A DNA stretch of 63,001 nt from JAGGSN01 sp965603725. Its GTDB lineage: Bacteria > Zixibacteria > MSB-5A5 > UBA10806 > 4484-95. Under the pieces are notes generated by a model. It searched no databases. It had not been told where the DNA came from and saw nothing but the letters and a program-made list of their open reading frames with translations. This document shows positions 22,915 to 32,809 of the stretch, in pieces. The stretch's first letter is position 1, and every line of letters starts with the position of its first letter. The position numbers and the translations under genes are program-made. Location: contig CBFDEC010000016.1 in the NCBI GenBank assembly GCA_965603725.1, positions 1 to 63,001 of the forward strand. The letters are read 5' to 3'.

Positions 22915-25538
22915 AGTACGAAAAATTAACTCAAAATTCCCGTGAAGCGTTAGAATATGCCACGCAGATGGCTCAATCAAGTTCTCATTCTCAGATTGAG
23001 GGTTTGCATCTACTGAAAGCCCTGCTGCATCAGACAGATGAGGGCATAACCGGAGACCTTCTAAAAGAAGCTGGAATAAACGTCGGCTCTTTATCTGAAG
23101 GAATAGAAAACGCATTACAGATGCTCCCAAAGGTGAGCGGGCCCTCGCAAATTTATTTATCAAATGAACTTAACCAGGTGTTGAATTCCTCATTTGATTA
23201 CGCCGACCAGTTTAAGGATGAGTATGTTTCTACAGAACATTTACTTCTTGGTATGCTGGAAATAAAACAGGATAAAGCCGCTCAATTGCTGTCTGAAGCC
23301 GGGTTGTCCAAAGAGAGGTTTCTGCAGGCATTGTCTAAAATCAGAGGTAATCAACGAATCACAGATGACAAACCGGAAACCAAATACAAGGCGCTGGAGA
23401 GATATTCTCGTGATCTTACAGCTCTGGCCAGCCAGGGCAAACTCGATCCTGTTATTGGCCGTGATGAGGAAATTCGCCGGGTTTTGAAAATACTTTCCCG
23501 CCGGACAAAGAACAACCCGGTTCTGATAGGTGAGCCGGGCGTCGGGAAAACTGCAATCATTGAGGGACTGGCGCTTAAAATCACTCAGAAAGAGGTTCCG
23601 CAACCAATTCTGAATAAGCGGATAATTGCTCTTGATCTTGGTTCGCTGATCGCCGGTTCTAAATTCAGGGGAGAATTTGAAGAGCGGTTGAAAGCTATAC
23701 TAAAAGAGGTTGAAAAATCACAGGGAGAAATCATCCTCTTTATAGACGAGCTGCACACGATAATCGGCGCCGGCGCAGTAGGCGGGGCAATGGATGCCTC
23801 CAACATGCTCAAACCGGCGCTCGCTAAGGGCGACTTGCGATGCGTCGGGGCGACTACCCTCGATGAATACCGCAAACATATCGAAAAGGACCCGGCATTT
23901 GAAAGACGGTTCGCGCCTATTGTCATCGAACAACCATCGGTGGAGGATACCATCTCGATTCTCCGCGGCCTGAAAGACCGGTATGAAATCCATCACGGGA
24001 TAAAAATTTCCGACTCGGCTATTATCGCCGCCGCCAGGCTCTCGGATCGATATATATCTGACAGGTTCCTGCCGGATAAGGCTATTGACTTAGTCGATGA
24101 AGCGGCCGCCGAACTTCGCCTCGAAATCGATTCCATGCCCGCGGAAATTGACGCTGTGGAAAAAAGAATAAAACAACTCGAGGTGGAAAAAGAAGGGATA
24201 AAAAACGAACCCGATTTCGAAGAACGTCTCAACCCGATTAAAAAAGAGCTTGATGAGCTTTATAATAATAACGAAAAGCTAACCGCCCAGTGGAAAAAAG
24301 AAAAAGACATTATTGAAAAAATAAAATCACAGAAGAAGAAAAAAGATGAGACGGCGAAAGAAATCGAGGATGCCATCCGTGACGCTGAATATGAGAAAGC
24401 CGCTAAGCTCCGTTATGGCGTTACCGGTGAGATTGAAAAAGAAATAGAAAAGTTAAATGAGGAACTGGCCGAGATACAGAAACCCGGTGGGATGATTTCC
24501 GAGGAGATAAAAGCCGCGGATATCGCCTCTATTGTCTCCAAATGGACGGGTATACCGGTTGTGGATTTAACGGAAGAAGAGGCGGATAAGCTTCTGCATC
24601 TTGAGGAAAAGCTTCACCAGCGAGTCATTGGACAGAATGAGGCGGTAGAGGCGGTGGCAAATATCGTCCGTTCATCACGAACCGGCCTATCTGATCCTGA
24701 CCGTCCCCTGGGATCATTCATCTTCCTTGGGCCAACCGGTGTGGGAAAAACTGAGCTGGCACGAACCCTGGCCGCGGCCATGTTTGGCTCGGAGGATGTC
24801 ATGATTCGGATTGATATGTCTGAATACATGGAAAAATTCTCTGTTTCCAGGTTAATTGGCGCGCCGCCCGGATACGTCGGCTATGATGAGGGCGGTCAAC
24901 TTACCGAGGCTGTTCGCCGTCACCCCTACAGCGTGATACTGCTGGATGAAATCGAAAAGGCTCATCCTGAAGTCCATAACCTTCTGCTCCAGCTGCTTGA
25001 TGACGGCCGCCTGACAGACAACCAGGGGCGGACTGTAAGTTTCAAAAATACCATAGTGATAATGACCTCGAATATCGGCGCCGAACAGATTATGGAAAAA
25101 ACTGCTCATATCAATGAAAATAACCGTGAAATTATTTATGAGGAAATTAAAGATGAAATCATCAGTCAACTTCAACGCACGCTCAGACCGGAATTCCTAA
25201 ACCGTATCGATGAGATTGTGGTCTTTTCCTCATTGACTAAAAATGAGCTGAAACAGATAGTCAAAATTGAGCTTGCCAGGCTTGCCAGGCGACTGACCGA
25301 CCGTGACATCCGGATTGCATACGACGATGAAGTGGTCGAACACTTCGCCAATCTGGGTTATCAGCCTCAATTTGGCGCAAGGCCGCTGAAAAGAGCAGTT
25401 AAAAAGCATATATCTCAACCGCTGGCAGAGTTGCTGCTTAAAGGTGAATTCCAAGCGGGTGACACAATTGAAATAAGGCTGGTTGAGGGTAGTTTGACTT
25501 TTGGAAAAATTAAACCAAAAGAGCATAAAAAAGTATAA
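22911..25538 (+). CDS. clpB: ATP-dependent disaggregase ClpB
   Basis: 875 aa, the full length of ClpB. In order: double ClpN repeat (1-145), AAA1 with Walker A GEPGVGKT and Walker B EIILFIDELHT, a coiled-coil middle domain (about 400-525, KKEKDIIEKIKSQKKKKDE), AAA2 with Walker A GPTGVGKT and SVILLDEIEKAHPE, and a C-terminal D2 small domain. The middle domain separates it from ClpA/ClpC. It pulls aggregated proteins through its pore together with DnaK and DnaJ, encoded just upstream. Confidence 0.97.
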   Translation: MKYEKLTQNSREALEYATQMAQSSSHSQIEGLHLLKALLHQTDEGITGDLLKEAGINVGSLSEGIENALQMLPKVSGPSQIYLSNELNQVLNSSFDYADQFKDEYVSTEHLLLGMLEIKQDKAAQLLSEAGLSKERFLQALSKIRGNQRITDDKPETKYKALERYSRDLTALASQGKLDPVIGRDEEIRRVLKILSRRTKNNPVLIGEPGVGKTAIIEGLALKITQKEVPQPILNKRIIALDLGSLIAGSKFRGEFEERLKAILKEVEKSQGEIILFIDELHTIIGAGAVGGAMDASNMLKPALAKGDLRCVGATTLDEYRKHIEKDPAFERRFAPIVIEQPSVEDTISILRGLKDRYEIHHGIKISDSAIIAAARLSDRYISDRFLPDKAIDLVDEAAAELRLEIDSMPAEIDAVEKRIKQLEVEKEGIKNEPDFEERLNPIKKELDELYNNNEKLTAQWKKEKDIIEKIKSQKKKKDETAKEIEDAIRDAEYEKAAKLRYGVTGEIEKEIEKLNEELAEIQKPGGMISEEIKAADIASIVSKWTGIPVVDLTEEEADKLLHLEEKLHQRVIGQNEAVEAVANIVRSSRTGLSDPDRPLGSFIFLGPTGVGKTELARTLAAAMFGSEDVMIRIDMSEYMEKFSVSRLIGAPPGYVGYDEGGQLTEAVRRHPYSVILLDEIEKAHPEVHNLLLQLLDDGRLTDNQGRTVSFKNTIVIMTSNIGAEQIMEKTAHINENNREIIYEEIKDEIISQLQRTLRPEFLNRIDEIVVFSSLTKNELKQIVKIELARLARRLTDRDIRIAYDDEVVEHFANLGYQPQFGARPLKRAVKKHISQPLAELLLKGEFQAGDTIEIRLVEGSLTFGKIKPKEHKKV

Positions 25539-25604
25539 GATAATATCAAATTTAGATAAAGGTCCAATATAGAAGCAATAAAAGCTATGGAAATGGAGTT
25601 TAAT

Positions 25605-25997
25605 ATGAGACAAAACATCTTGAGATTACTTGTGCTACTGATTTTCAGTATAACTCTCTGGGGATGTACTAAGGAAGAACCCGTTGAGGATGTAGAAGTT
25701 CTGTTTAAGAAAGCTGTCAGGGCAGAAATTACGAATAATTTTGAGGCAGCGGTTGGATTCTACCAGACAGTGATTGATAAATACCCGAACAGCCCACAGT
25801 ATGATAAAGCGCTGTTCATGATCGGCTTTATAAAATCTGAAAACCTGGGTCAGAAAGATGAGGCTCTGAAATATTTTCAGGAGATTTTAGATAAATACCC
25901 CGATTCTGAACTTACCGACGATGCTGAATTTATGATTGAAACAATTGAATCTGGTCAGGATGCATTATCTAAGTTTGAAGAGAAAACCGGCCAGTAA
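25605..25997 (+). CDS. TPR-type outer-membrane lipoprotein
   Basis: Start chosen at MRQNILRLL because GGAG lies 8 nt upstream. The 130-aa protein has a signal peptide ending in LWGC, a lipobox, then tetratricopeptide-like repeats with FEAAVGFYQTVIDKYPNSPQYDKALFMIGFI and DEALKYFQEILDKYPDSELTDDAEFMI. This is the style of BamD and YbgF lipoproteins, though much shorter than BamD, so no assignment to the Bam complex is made. A terminator follows it. Confidence 0.8.
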   Translation: MRQNILRLLVLLIFSITLWGCTKEEPVEDVEVLFKKAVRAEITNNFEAAVGFYQTVIDKYPNSPQYDKALFMIGFIKSENLGQKDEALKYFQEILDKYPDSELTDDAEFMIETIESGQDALSKFEEKTGQ

Positions 25998-26008
25998 AAT
26001 ATAAGAAT

Positions 26009-26040
26009 GCCCAAAATCCGGTGTGTTACGGGCTTTTTTT
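26009..26040 (+). terminator. rho-independent terminator
   Basis: GCCC pairs with GGGC (with a possible inner CCG/CGG) and is followed by seven T. It ends the proteostasis region before the next operon's promoter. Confidence 0.7.
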
Positions 26041-26041
26041 A

Positions 26042-26070
26042 TTGACTTCTATAAATACCGCTGTTACAAT
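26042..26070 (+). promoter_or_regulatory. sigma-70-type promoter for the dtd-to-rlmH operon
   Basis: TTGACT (26042-26047), a 17-nt spacer and TACAAT (26065-26070) lie directly after the terminator and 46 bp before the dtd start. Confidence 0.75.
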
Positions 26071-26115
26071 ACTCAGTCATTATATATTGGAGGATGCCTT
26101 TTTATAGGTGGTTAA

Positions 26116-26553
26116 TTGAAAATAGTACTTCAACGTGTCAAAAGCGCTTCAGTCCGGGTTGATGATAATATTGTTGGTAAGATCGGTCGGGGGCTGTTAC
26201 TTTTGCTTGGCGCCCAGGAAAGCGATACGGAAAAGCAGGCGTTATATCTTGCTGAAAAATGCGCCGGCCTTCGTATTTTCGAGGACCAAGCCGGTAAGAT
26301 GAACCTGTCTGTGAAAGATGTTTCCGGAGAGGCGCTTGTTGTGTCTCAGTTTACTTTATGCGCCGATGTTTTCAAGGGCAAGCGGCCATCGTTTACCAAT
26401 GCTATGCCCCCTGATGACGCTGAAAAGCTGTATGAGAAATTTTGTGAGTTTTTGAAGGCTGAGGGTATAAAGGTCCAAACCGGACAGTTTAGCGCAAAAA
26501 TGGCAGTAGAACTAATAAATGACGGTCCGGTAACAATAATATTGGAAAATTGA
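26116..26553 (+). CDS. dtd: D-aminoacyl-tRNA deacylase
   Basis: Removes D-amino acids wrongly attached to tRNA. The 145-aa protein has the DTD start MKIVLQRVKSASVRVD, the conserved SQFTLCADVFKGKRPSFTNAM (substrate pocket, SQFTL) and a C-terminal GPVTIILEN (cross-subunit Gly-Pro motif). The start codon is TTG. It overlaps the maf gene by 4 nt and heads a long overlapping operon. Confidence 0.95.
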   Translation: MKIVLQRVKSASVRVDDNIVGKIGRGLLLLLGAQESDTEKQALYLAEKCAGLRIFEDQAGKMNLSVKDVSGEALVVSQFTLCADVFKGKRPSFTNAMPPDDAEKLYEKFCEFLKAEGIKVQTGQFSAKMAVELINDGPVTIILEN

Positions 26554-27122
26554 AGATAATTTTAGCCTCAAGTTCACCCAGACGTTTAAGCCTTCTTTCT
26601 GAAGAGGGCTTCCAGTTTGAGGTTGTTCCTCCTGAAGTGGATGAGAAATGCCATGACAGTGAAGCTCCGGAAGATTATGTGCGCCGCCTGGCTTATCTGA
26701 AAGCCAAAAATGTCTCCATCGATAATTCGCTGGTTATCGGAGCCGATACTGTTGTTGTTCTGGGTAACGAATTTTTAAATAAACCGAACTCGAAACTGGA
26801 AGCTAAGGTAATACTTGAAAAACTCTCCGGGAAAATCCACACAGTCTATACAGGAATCAGCCTGGTCTGCTCGGAATGCGGACGAGAAAGCGCCAATTAT
26901 GATAAGACAATTGTTCATTTTAACATCTTGACTGAAACGGCTATTTTGAAATATATAGAGAGTGGAGAGCCGCTGGATAAAGCCGGAGCATACGGCATCC
27001 AGGGAATGGGTTCTTTTCTGGTAAAAAAAATTGAGGGAGAACTTGATACTGTTATCGGTTTTCCAATGAAACTGCTGAGGAAAATGTTTGAGGTGCACAG
27101 AGAGTGTCTGAGCAAAATTTAG
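26550..27122 (+). CDS. maf: Maf-family nucleotide pyrophosphatase
   Basis: 190 aa, TTG start. Maf proteins hydrolyse non-canonical or UTP/dTTP nucleotides to monophosphates and are linked to septum control. Motifs seen are ASSSPRR at the N-terminus, the catalytic GADTVV Asp at about 70, and YTGISLV and AGAYGIQGMGSFLVKKIEG near the C-terminus. Overlaps dtd by 4 nt and the next gene by 19 nt. Confidence 0.95.
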   Translation: MKIILASSSPRRLSLLSEEGFQFEVVPPEVDEKCHDSEAPEDYVRRLAYLKAKNVSIDNSLVIGADTVVVLGNEFLNKPNSKLEAKVILEKLSGKIHTVYTGISLVCSECGRESANYDKTIVHFNILTETAILKYIESGEPLDKAGAYGIQGMGSFLVKKIEGELDTVIGFPMKLLRKMFEVHRECLSKI

Positions 27123-27868
27123 GCGAGAGAATTCGCGAGCTAAGAGAGAAAAAAAACCTCTCTCGCGAACAGCTTCATTCGCAAACAAAAATCTTAGTTA
27201 AATATATTGAGGCCATTGAGGAAGGACGCTGGGATCTTCTTCCGGGATTGGTGTATCTTAAACCGTTTATTAAAAATATAGCCGGCGCCCTCGATGTCGA
27301 CTGCAAGGAGCTTTATGCATTGATCGAAGATACCAGCCTGGGAGAGAAACTCGAAAGCGAAGCGTCTCAACTAAAAAAGAAGTTCGATTATCGCTGGGTT
27401 GTGGTCGTCTTGATGATAGTATTTGTCGCTTTGATAATTTTTCTGCTAAAATCACCGGGTCCCCAAATAAAAAAACAGACTGAAGAAACAATTCAGGTTG
27501 AGGCTGCTAATGACCGGGAGCTAAATAAAAGAGAAAGTCAGTTCTCCGGCGAACTCGATTTTTTTCAGGGCGCGGATAATATAGATGAAATTCATACCCT
27601 GGAGCTGACAGCTATTGATTCGGTCTGGCTTTTATTACTATCCGGGGATGATACTCTTTATACCGGCATATTAGTCCCGGGAAGGAAAATTAAGCGGCGT
27701 TGTGCCAGTCCGTTTGAGTTGGTGATGGGACGAAGTAATTGTCTTGATATTGTAATCGATGACCGGAAGATCAATCGAGAAAAGTATCTTAAGAACATGA
27801 TGCGCATTAAGTCTTCCGATCTGGATAACTTCATCGCTTCAAGTTCGGGAGGTCCCGGTGAAGGTTAA
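27104..27868 (+). CDS. RodZ-like membrane-anchored HTH protein
   Basis: 254 aa, GTG start inside the end of maf. An XRE/Cro-type helix-turn-helix (residues 7-70: GERIRELREKKNLSREQLHSQTKILVKYIEAIEEG) is followed by a single membrane span (about 98-115) and a periplasmic beta-rich DUF4115-like tail (IHTLELTAIDSVWLLLLSGD). This is the RodZ architecture, which links MreB filaments to cell-wall synthesis. The rod-complex genes mreC, mreD, mrdA and rodA lie 20 kb downstream. Confidence 0.82.
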   Translation: MSEQNLGERIRELREKKNLSREQLHSQTKILVKYIEAIEEGRWDLLPGLVYLKPFIKNIAGALDVDCKELYALIEDTSLGEKLESEASQLKKKFDYRWVVVVLMIVFVALIIFLLKSPGPQIKKQTEETIQVEAANDRELNKRESQFSGELDFFQGADNIDEIHTLELTAIDSVWLLLLSGDDTLYTGILVPGRKIKRRCASPFELVMGRSNCLDIVIDDRKINREKYLKNMMRIKSSDLDNFIASSSGGPGEG

Positions 27869-28433
27869 TCGTATCGCTGAAAAAGTATCCAGAGTTTATT
27901 ATCGCATAAAAATCAAAGATCAATCGGTTAATTTTTTATCGTTAGCCGACAATAACAATGATTGCCTGGTCTGTATGCCCTCCCAAATGGAATATCTTCT
28001 CGATGCCGCGTCAAAACTGCCGGATATAGCGTCGGTATTTCCGAATAGAATAATAAAGGTCCTTTTAACTTCCAGTATAGATCCACGGTCATATAAATTT
28101 ATCAAAAGATTTACAATCATCAAACCGTACTCTTATGATACGAATCTCTTTTATCTTCCCAAAAAACCGTTTTTGAATAAAATTATTGGAAAGGGACTGT
28201 CGATCTGCATCGATCTGGATTTTGAATCTAATTTTTTCAATTCCTGTATTTCGGCGCTGACCGGAGCGCCGCTTCGTATCGGCGCCAATAAGGGGCTGGG
28301 GCTGCCCTTTTATAATCTGGAAATCGAAATCGGCGGCAGGGAAAATCCGGCGAAAGTTTTATATGATAATTTCATCAAAGTGCTTTATAACTTTAGCGGT
28401 GAAGGAGAAAAAATTGCTTCTGTCGAAACTTGA
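27858..28433 (+). CDS. uncharacterised protein between rodZ-like and smc
   Basis: 191 aa; function unknown. It overlaps the rodZ-like gene by 11 nt and smc by 20 nt. Features are an alpha/beta pattern with IDPRSYKFIKRFTIIKP, DLDFESNFFNSCISALTGAPLRIGANKGLGLPFYNL and a C-terminal NPAKVLYDNFIKVLYNF. The combination of a residual acidic IDLDFE segment and a terminal NFIKVL helix recalls glycosyltransferase-9-like folds, but the match is weak and no catalytic signature is clear. Confidence 0.6.
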   Translation: MKVNRIAEKVSRVYYRIKIKDQSVNFLSLADNNNDCLVCMPSQMEYLLDAASKLPDIASVFPNRIIKVLLTSSIDPRSYKFIKRFTIIKPYSYDTNLFYLPKKPFLNKIIGKGLSICIDLDFESNFFNSCISALTGAPLRIGANKGLGLPFYNLEIEIGGRENPAKVLYDNFIKVLYNFSGEGEKIASVET

Positions 28434-31400
28434 AATTTATGGCTTTAAGTCGTTTCCAAATAAAATAGCGCTTCAATTCGATGAAGGCATAATGGGCGTT
28501 GTCGGCCCCAACGGTTGCGGCAAAACAAATATCCTTGATTCGTTGCGCTGGGTTCTGGGCGAACAGCGTTCGTCGCTCCTGCGCGGCTCAAGAGTCGAGG
28601 AGGTGCTGTTTAATGGCACAAGCCAGCTTCGCCCGATGGACATGGCAGAAGTCAGCTTAACGATAAAAAATAATCGCGGTATTCTACCGCTTGAGTATGA
28701 TGAGCTGGTAATCACCCGGCGGCTGTATCGCTCGGGCGAATCGGAGTACCTAATCAACAAGTCGCGGTGCCGCTTGAAAGATATCATGGAACTGTTTTCC
28801 GATACAGGAATGGGAACGCATGCATACAGTATTTTCCAGCAAAGCATGATTGACGCAGTGTTATCTGATAAGGCTGATGAACGCAGGTTCCTTTTTGAGG
28901 AAGCCGCCGGAATTACTAAATATAAAAACCGCAAAAAAGAAGCCTTGAAGAAACTTGAAAATACCGAGATTGATCTTGTCAGGCTCAATGATATAATTGC
29001 CGAGATTTCCAAGAATGTTCGATCACTAAAACGACAGGCTGTTAAAGCAAAACGATATAATAAGATTAAAGAAGAACTCCAGAGACTTGCAATCGCCCGC
29101 GCCTCATTCCAGGTTTACGATTTTGAGCAGGAGATAAAAATCCATTCAGCAAACGTCAATAAATTGAAAGCCGAAAAAACGAGCATAGCCGCTGTTATGG
29201 ATATCGAGGAAGCGGCTATTGAAGAGCTAAAACTGCAGACGGCAGATTTAAATGAGCAAATCTCTGGCAAAGCCAATTTAGCCTCTAATCTCTCTGAACA
29301 GGCAATTCATATTGAAAACAGCCTCGCAAGCAGCCAGGCAAGCCTGGAATCCGGCAAGATAAATGTCCAGTTGTGGAAAAGTGAGATCAAGAGCTTAAAT
29401 GCACGTGTCGAATCTTTAATAGCCGAAAAAAACCAGACCGAAAATCAGCATGCCGATAAGTCCGTTGAGCTTTCCGAACTTCAAAAAAGGCTTAATAAGG
29501 ATGAAGAGCAGGTTGATTCATTAAAAGAACAGCTTGATAAATCTCAAGGCAATCTGGATTCGATAAAAGAATTACTGCATCAACATGAAAATAAAATAGC
29601 CGCCGGTCAGGCTCGTCTTGAGGCGGTTTTTAATTCGATCAACCGGCTAAATGAGATTAACCGCGATATCGATCGGTCGCTGGAAAAATATAAAGCCCAA
29701 AAAGAATCATCGCAGGAAAATATCGACCGGCAAAAAGCAAAGCTGAAAGAGTGTGAACTTGAGATTAACAATATCGATGAGAAAATATATTCCAATCAGC
29801 AAATGCAGTTATCGACTGTATCCAGGATAGAAGAAATCAGGAAAGCTGTCTCATCGAGTAATGCGGAAAAATCTGCGGTCGAAGCCAAGATTGAAATGCT
29901 GTCAAGAATGGTGATCGAACATGAGGGTTATGGATCGGGCATAAAGTCGTTGTTTGCCTGGGAGCAAAAACCAGAAGGAGTAATCGATACCCTGGTCAAC
30001 CTGATTACCGCTGATGAAGAATATCATAATGCCATGGAAGCGGCGATTAACAACCATGGTCAACTTGTAGTATGCAAAACGCGCCGTGATGCTTTAAGCT
30101 GTATCGATTATCTTAAAACCAATACTGCGGGTCGGGTCAGCTTTTTACTTCTTGACAGTATCCCTGAACCGAACGTGAGTATGCCGACTGTCGATGCAGA
30201 TGGTTTTATTGGCAGTGTTGCCGACCTCGTAACTGCCCAGGATTTCCTTCACCAGGCGGTGAGGACTTTATTTGCCGATATAGCGGTTTTTGAATCGGGG
30301 AAAATACCTCATGATTATTCCGGCGAGGCTGTCGACCTCGATGGCTGCTGTTACGGACGTTTTGGCATAATCCGTGGCGGCAAATCGAGCGTTACCTTAA
30401 TCGGCCGCAAAAGCGAACTGTCGGACCTGCAGGATAAGCTGGAAAACATCGATCAAAAAATACTGGAGCTCAAAAAAGACCTTGAAGACGCCTCAAATTT
30501 GCTTTCTCACATCAGCGATGAGGCGTCCAGGCTGGGCGAAAATAAAAAATCGGCTCTTTCAGATCGCGAGAAGGTTATTTCCAATATGACAAGGCTAGAG
30601 TTCGAATTTCAGGAAAGTGTCAGCTGGCTGAATGAACTGTCCGCAAACAGCGCGGAGACGGGCAAACAATTTGAGAGTCTGAACCATCAAAAGGCCGAAA
30701 TTGAAAAAATGATTGCGGACGAATCCGCAAAAAAACAGGAAATCGCCGGAGAATTTCAACAGAAATCCGCGGCGCATCGATCGCTTCTTGATAATTATGA
30801 AAAAACCGTTGGTGAGCTTAATCAAGGAAGACTCAAAGCAGTCGAATTGTCGAGCCATCTGTATAAACTCGATGAGGACAGTAAACGGTTTGGTGAACTC
30901 GTAGACGAAGCTCAGGATATGATCAGCAAGAAATCGTCAAATATCGACGAAGAACAAAATAGATGGCAGGAAATTGAACGGGAACAGGCTAAGATAAAAG
31001 AGCAACTGGCTAATATTTTCAAAGCTAAGGATAGCGTTAGCCATGACAGGGATGGATTGAGCAATCAAAAGAATGATCTGGTTGAGAAACTTACTAAAAC
31101 GGAAGCAAGACAGAAAGAGTTGCGGGTAAATATTAATAACGCTAACGAGGATATTCATCGGGAGGAAATAAAGCTTACGGATTTAAACAACAGGCTTGAT
31201 AATACTAAAGAAAACATATTCCGTGAATATGGTACGCATATAAGCGGCGACAGGGAAGAGGGGTATGATGAGGACCGGATTAACTCCGAGATTGAGCGCC
31301 TGAAAAATATTATTGATAAGATGGGTCTGGTGAATATGCTGGCCGATGAAGAATACAATGCCGAAAAAGACCGCCTGGAATTTCTGGAGAAACAATATAA

Positions 31401-31944
31401 AGATCTTCAGGATGCCAAAACCTCGTTAGTGGAAGTTATCAGAAGAATAAACCAAACTGCAGAAGAAAAATTTTCAGATACGTTTGAACTTATAAAGGAA
31501 AATTTTCAAGAGGTGTTTGAAACGTTGTTCGATGGCGGCATTGCCGAACTGAAATTGAGCAACTCTGATGATTTACTGGAAACTCCCATAGAAATAATTG
31601 CCCGTCCCGGAAGCAAAAAGCTGGTATCGGTAAATCAGCTTTCAGGCGGCGAACGGGCGCTGACCGCTATCTCACTGCTTTTCGCAATCTACATGGTAAA
31701 ACCCAGCCCGTTTTGCATTCTCGACGAGATCGACGCGCCTTTAGATGACGCCAATGTTAATCGTTTTCTGAAGCTTATAAATAAATTCACATCATCGACT
31801 CAGTTTATTGTGATTACTCACAACAAGATGACAATGGAGGCGACTGATTTGCTCTATGGAATCACCATGGAACAGCCGGGTGTATCGAATATTGTATCGG
31901 TGAAACTCAACGGTAATAAGATAGAAAGTGTTGAACAAGTTTAA
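28414..31944 (+). CDS. smc: chromosome segregation protein SMC
   Basis: The TTG at 28414 is chosen as start: AAGGAG lies 8 nt upstream and the protein then opens MLLSKLEIYGFKSF as in other SMCs (1176 aa). Walker A GPNGCGKT is at residues 31-38. Two long coiled coils flank a hinge at about 505-650. The C-terminal head has signature LSGGERALTAISLLFAI and Walker B FCILDEIDAPLDDANV. SMC with ScpA and ScpB organises and compacts the chromosome; no scpA or scpB is in the window. Confidence 0.97.
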   Translation: MLLSKLEIYGFKSFPNKIALQFDEGIMGVVGPNGCGKTNILDSLRWVLGEQRSSLLRGSRVEEVLFNGTSQLRPMDMAEVSLTIKNNRGILPLEYDELVITRRLYRSGESEYLINKSRCRLKDIMELFSDTGMGTHAYSIFQQSMIDAVLSDKADERRFLFEEAAGITKYKNRKKEALKKLENTEIDLVRLNDIIAEISKNVRSLKRQAVKAKRYNKIKEELQRLAIARASFQVYDFEQEIKIHSANVNKLKAEKTSIAAVMDIEEAAIEELKLQTADLNEQISGKANLASNLSEQAIHIENSLASSQASLESGKINVQLWKSEIKSLNARVESLIAEKNQTENQHADKSVELSELQKRLNKDEEQVDSLKEQLDKSQGNLDSIKELLHQHENKIAAGQARLEAVFNSINRLNEINRDIDRSLEKYKAQKESSQENIDRQKAKLKECELEINNIDEKIYSNQQMQLSTVSRIEEIRKAVSSSNAEKSAVEAKIEMLSRMVIEHEGYGSGIKSLFAWEQKPEGVIDTLVNLITADEEYHNAMEAAINNHGQLVVCKTRRDALSCIDYLKTNTAGRVSFLLLDSIPEPNVSMPTVDADGFIGSVADLVTAQDFLHQAVRTLFADIAVFESGKIPHDYSGEAVDLDGCCYGRFGIIRGGKSSVTLIGRKSELSDLQDKLENIDQKILELKKDLEDASNLLSHISDEASRLGENKKSALSDREKVISNMTRLEFEFQESVSWLNELSANSAETGKQFESLNHQKAEIEKMIADESAKKQEIAGEFQQKSAAHRSLLDNYEKTVGELNQGRLKAVELSSHLYKLDEDSKRFGELVDEAQDMISKKSSNIDEEQNRWQEIEREQAKIKEQLANIFKAKDSVSHDRDGLSNQKNDLVEKLTKTEARQKELRVNINNANEDIHREEIKLTDLNNRLDNTKENIFREYGTHISGDREEGYDEDRINSEIERLKNIIDKMGLVNMLADEEYNAEKDRLEFLEKQYKDLQDAKTSLVEVIRRINQTAEEKFSDTFELIKENFQEVFETLFDGGIAELKLSNSDDLLETPIEIIARPGSKKLVSVNQLSGGERALTAISLLFAIYMVKPSPFCILDEIDAPLDDANVNRFLKLINKFTSSTQFIVITHNKMTMEATDLLYGITMEQPGVSNIVSVKLNGNKIESVEQV

Positions 31945-32809
31945 GAAGGGTTTAGCCAAAACCCGCAATGGGATTTTCGGAAAAATCGGCAATATATTTT
32001 CTCGCAAAATTGATGAAGAGCTTCTGGAAGAACTCGAAGAGAGCCTGATTACCGCCGACATCGGGCCGGTGCCGGCCGCCCAGATAATTGAAAGCTTGCG
32101 AAAAAACAAATCTGACGATCCTGTTAAGGTCTTAAAAGATGAAATCTTTCAGAGAGTCAATCTGGATATGACTCTTATATCGGAATCAGCTGGCCAGCCG
32201 ACTGTGATTATATTTGTGGGAGTCAACGGATCCGGCAAAACGACTTCGATAGCAAAACTCGCGGCCAGATTCATCGCCGATAATAAAATTGTAATTCTGG
32301 CCGCTGCCGACACTTTTCGGGCGGCGGCGACTGAACAATTAAGTTTGTGGGCTGAAAAAATCGGCGCCCCGGTAATCAAAGCGGATCGGGGAACAGACCC
32401 GGCAGCGGTGGTTTTCGATGCAATCAAAGCCGGTATTGCCAGGGCCGCTGATTATGTATTAATAGATACCGCCGGACGGCTTCAAACGCGGGTTAATCTA
32501 ATGGAGGAACTCAGGAAGATCAGACGTGTTGCAGATAAAGCCATGCGAGGCGCGCCGCATGAGGTCTGGCTGGTTCTGGACGCCTCGATTGGTCAGAACA
32601 GTTTTTCCCAGGTCGAGTTATTTAATCAGGCTGTTAATTTAACAGGCTTTATATTAGCCAAGCTTGACGGCACTTCCAAGGGTGGGGCAATTGTCGCAAT
32701 ATCGGAAAAATATAAAATTCCGGTGCGCTACATTGGCGTGGGTGAGGGAATTGATGATATTGAAGAGTTCGACCCGGAGCAATTTGCCAGAGCTATGGTT
32801 GAGCAATGA
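31928..32809 (+). CDS. ftsY: signal recognition particle receptor FtsY
   Basis: 293 aa, GTG start, overlapping the end of smc by 17 nt. SRP-type GTPase NG domain: helical N domain (LLEELEESLITADIGP), G1 GVNGSGKT, AADTFRAAATEQL, G3 VLIDTAGR and G4 KLDG. The acidic membrane-binding A domain found in E. coli FtsY is almost absent; only a short basic helix precedes N, as in many other bacteria. It docks ribosome-SRP complexes at the inner membrane. The smc-ftsY order is common in bacteria. Confidence 0.96.
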   Translation: MLNKFKKGLAKTRNGIFGKIGNIFSRKIDEELLEELEESLITADIGPVPAAQIIESLRKNKSDDPVKVLKDEIFQRVNLDMTLISESAGQPTVIIFVGVNGSGKTTSIAKLAARFIADNKIVILAAADTFRAAATEQLSLWAEKIGAPVIKADRGTDPAAVVFDAIKAGIARAADYVLIDTAGRLQTRVNLMEELRKIRRVADKAMRGAPHEVWLVLDASIGQNSFSQVELFNQAVNLTGFILAKLDGTSKGGAIVAISEKYKIPVRYIGVGEGIDDIEEFDPEQFARAMVEQ

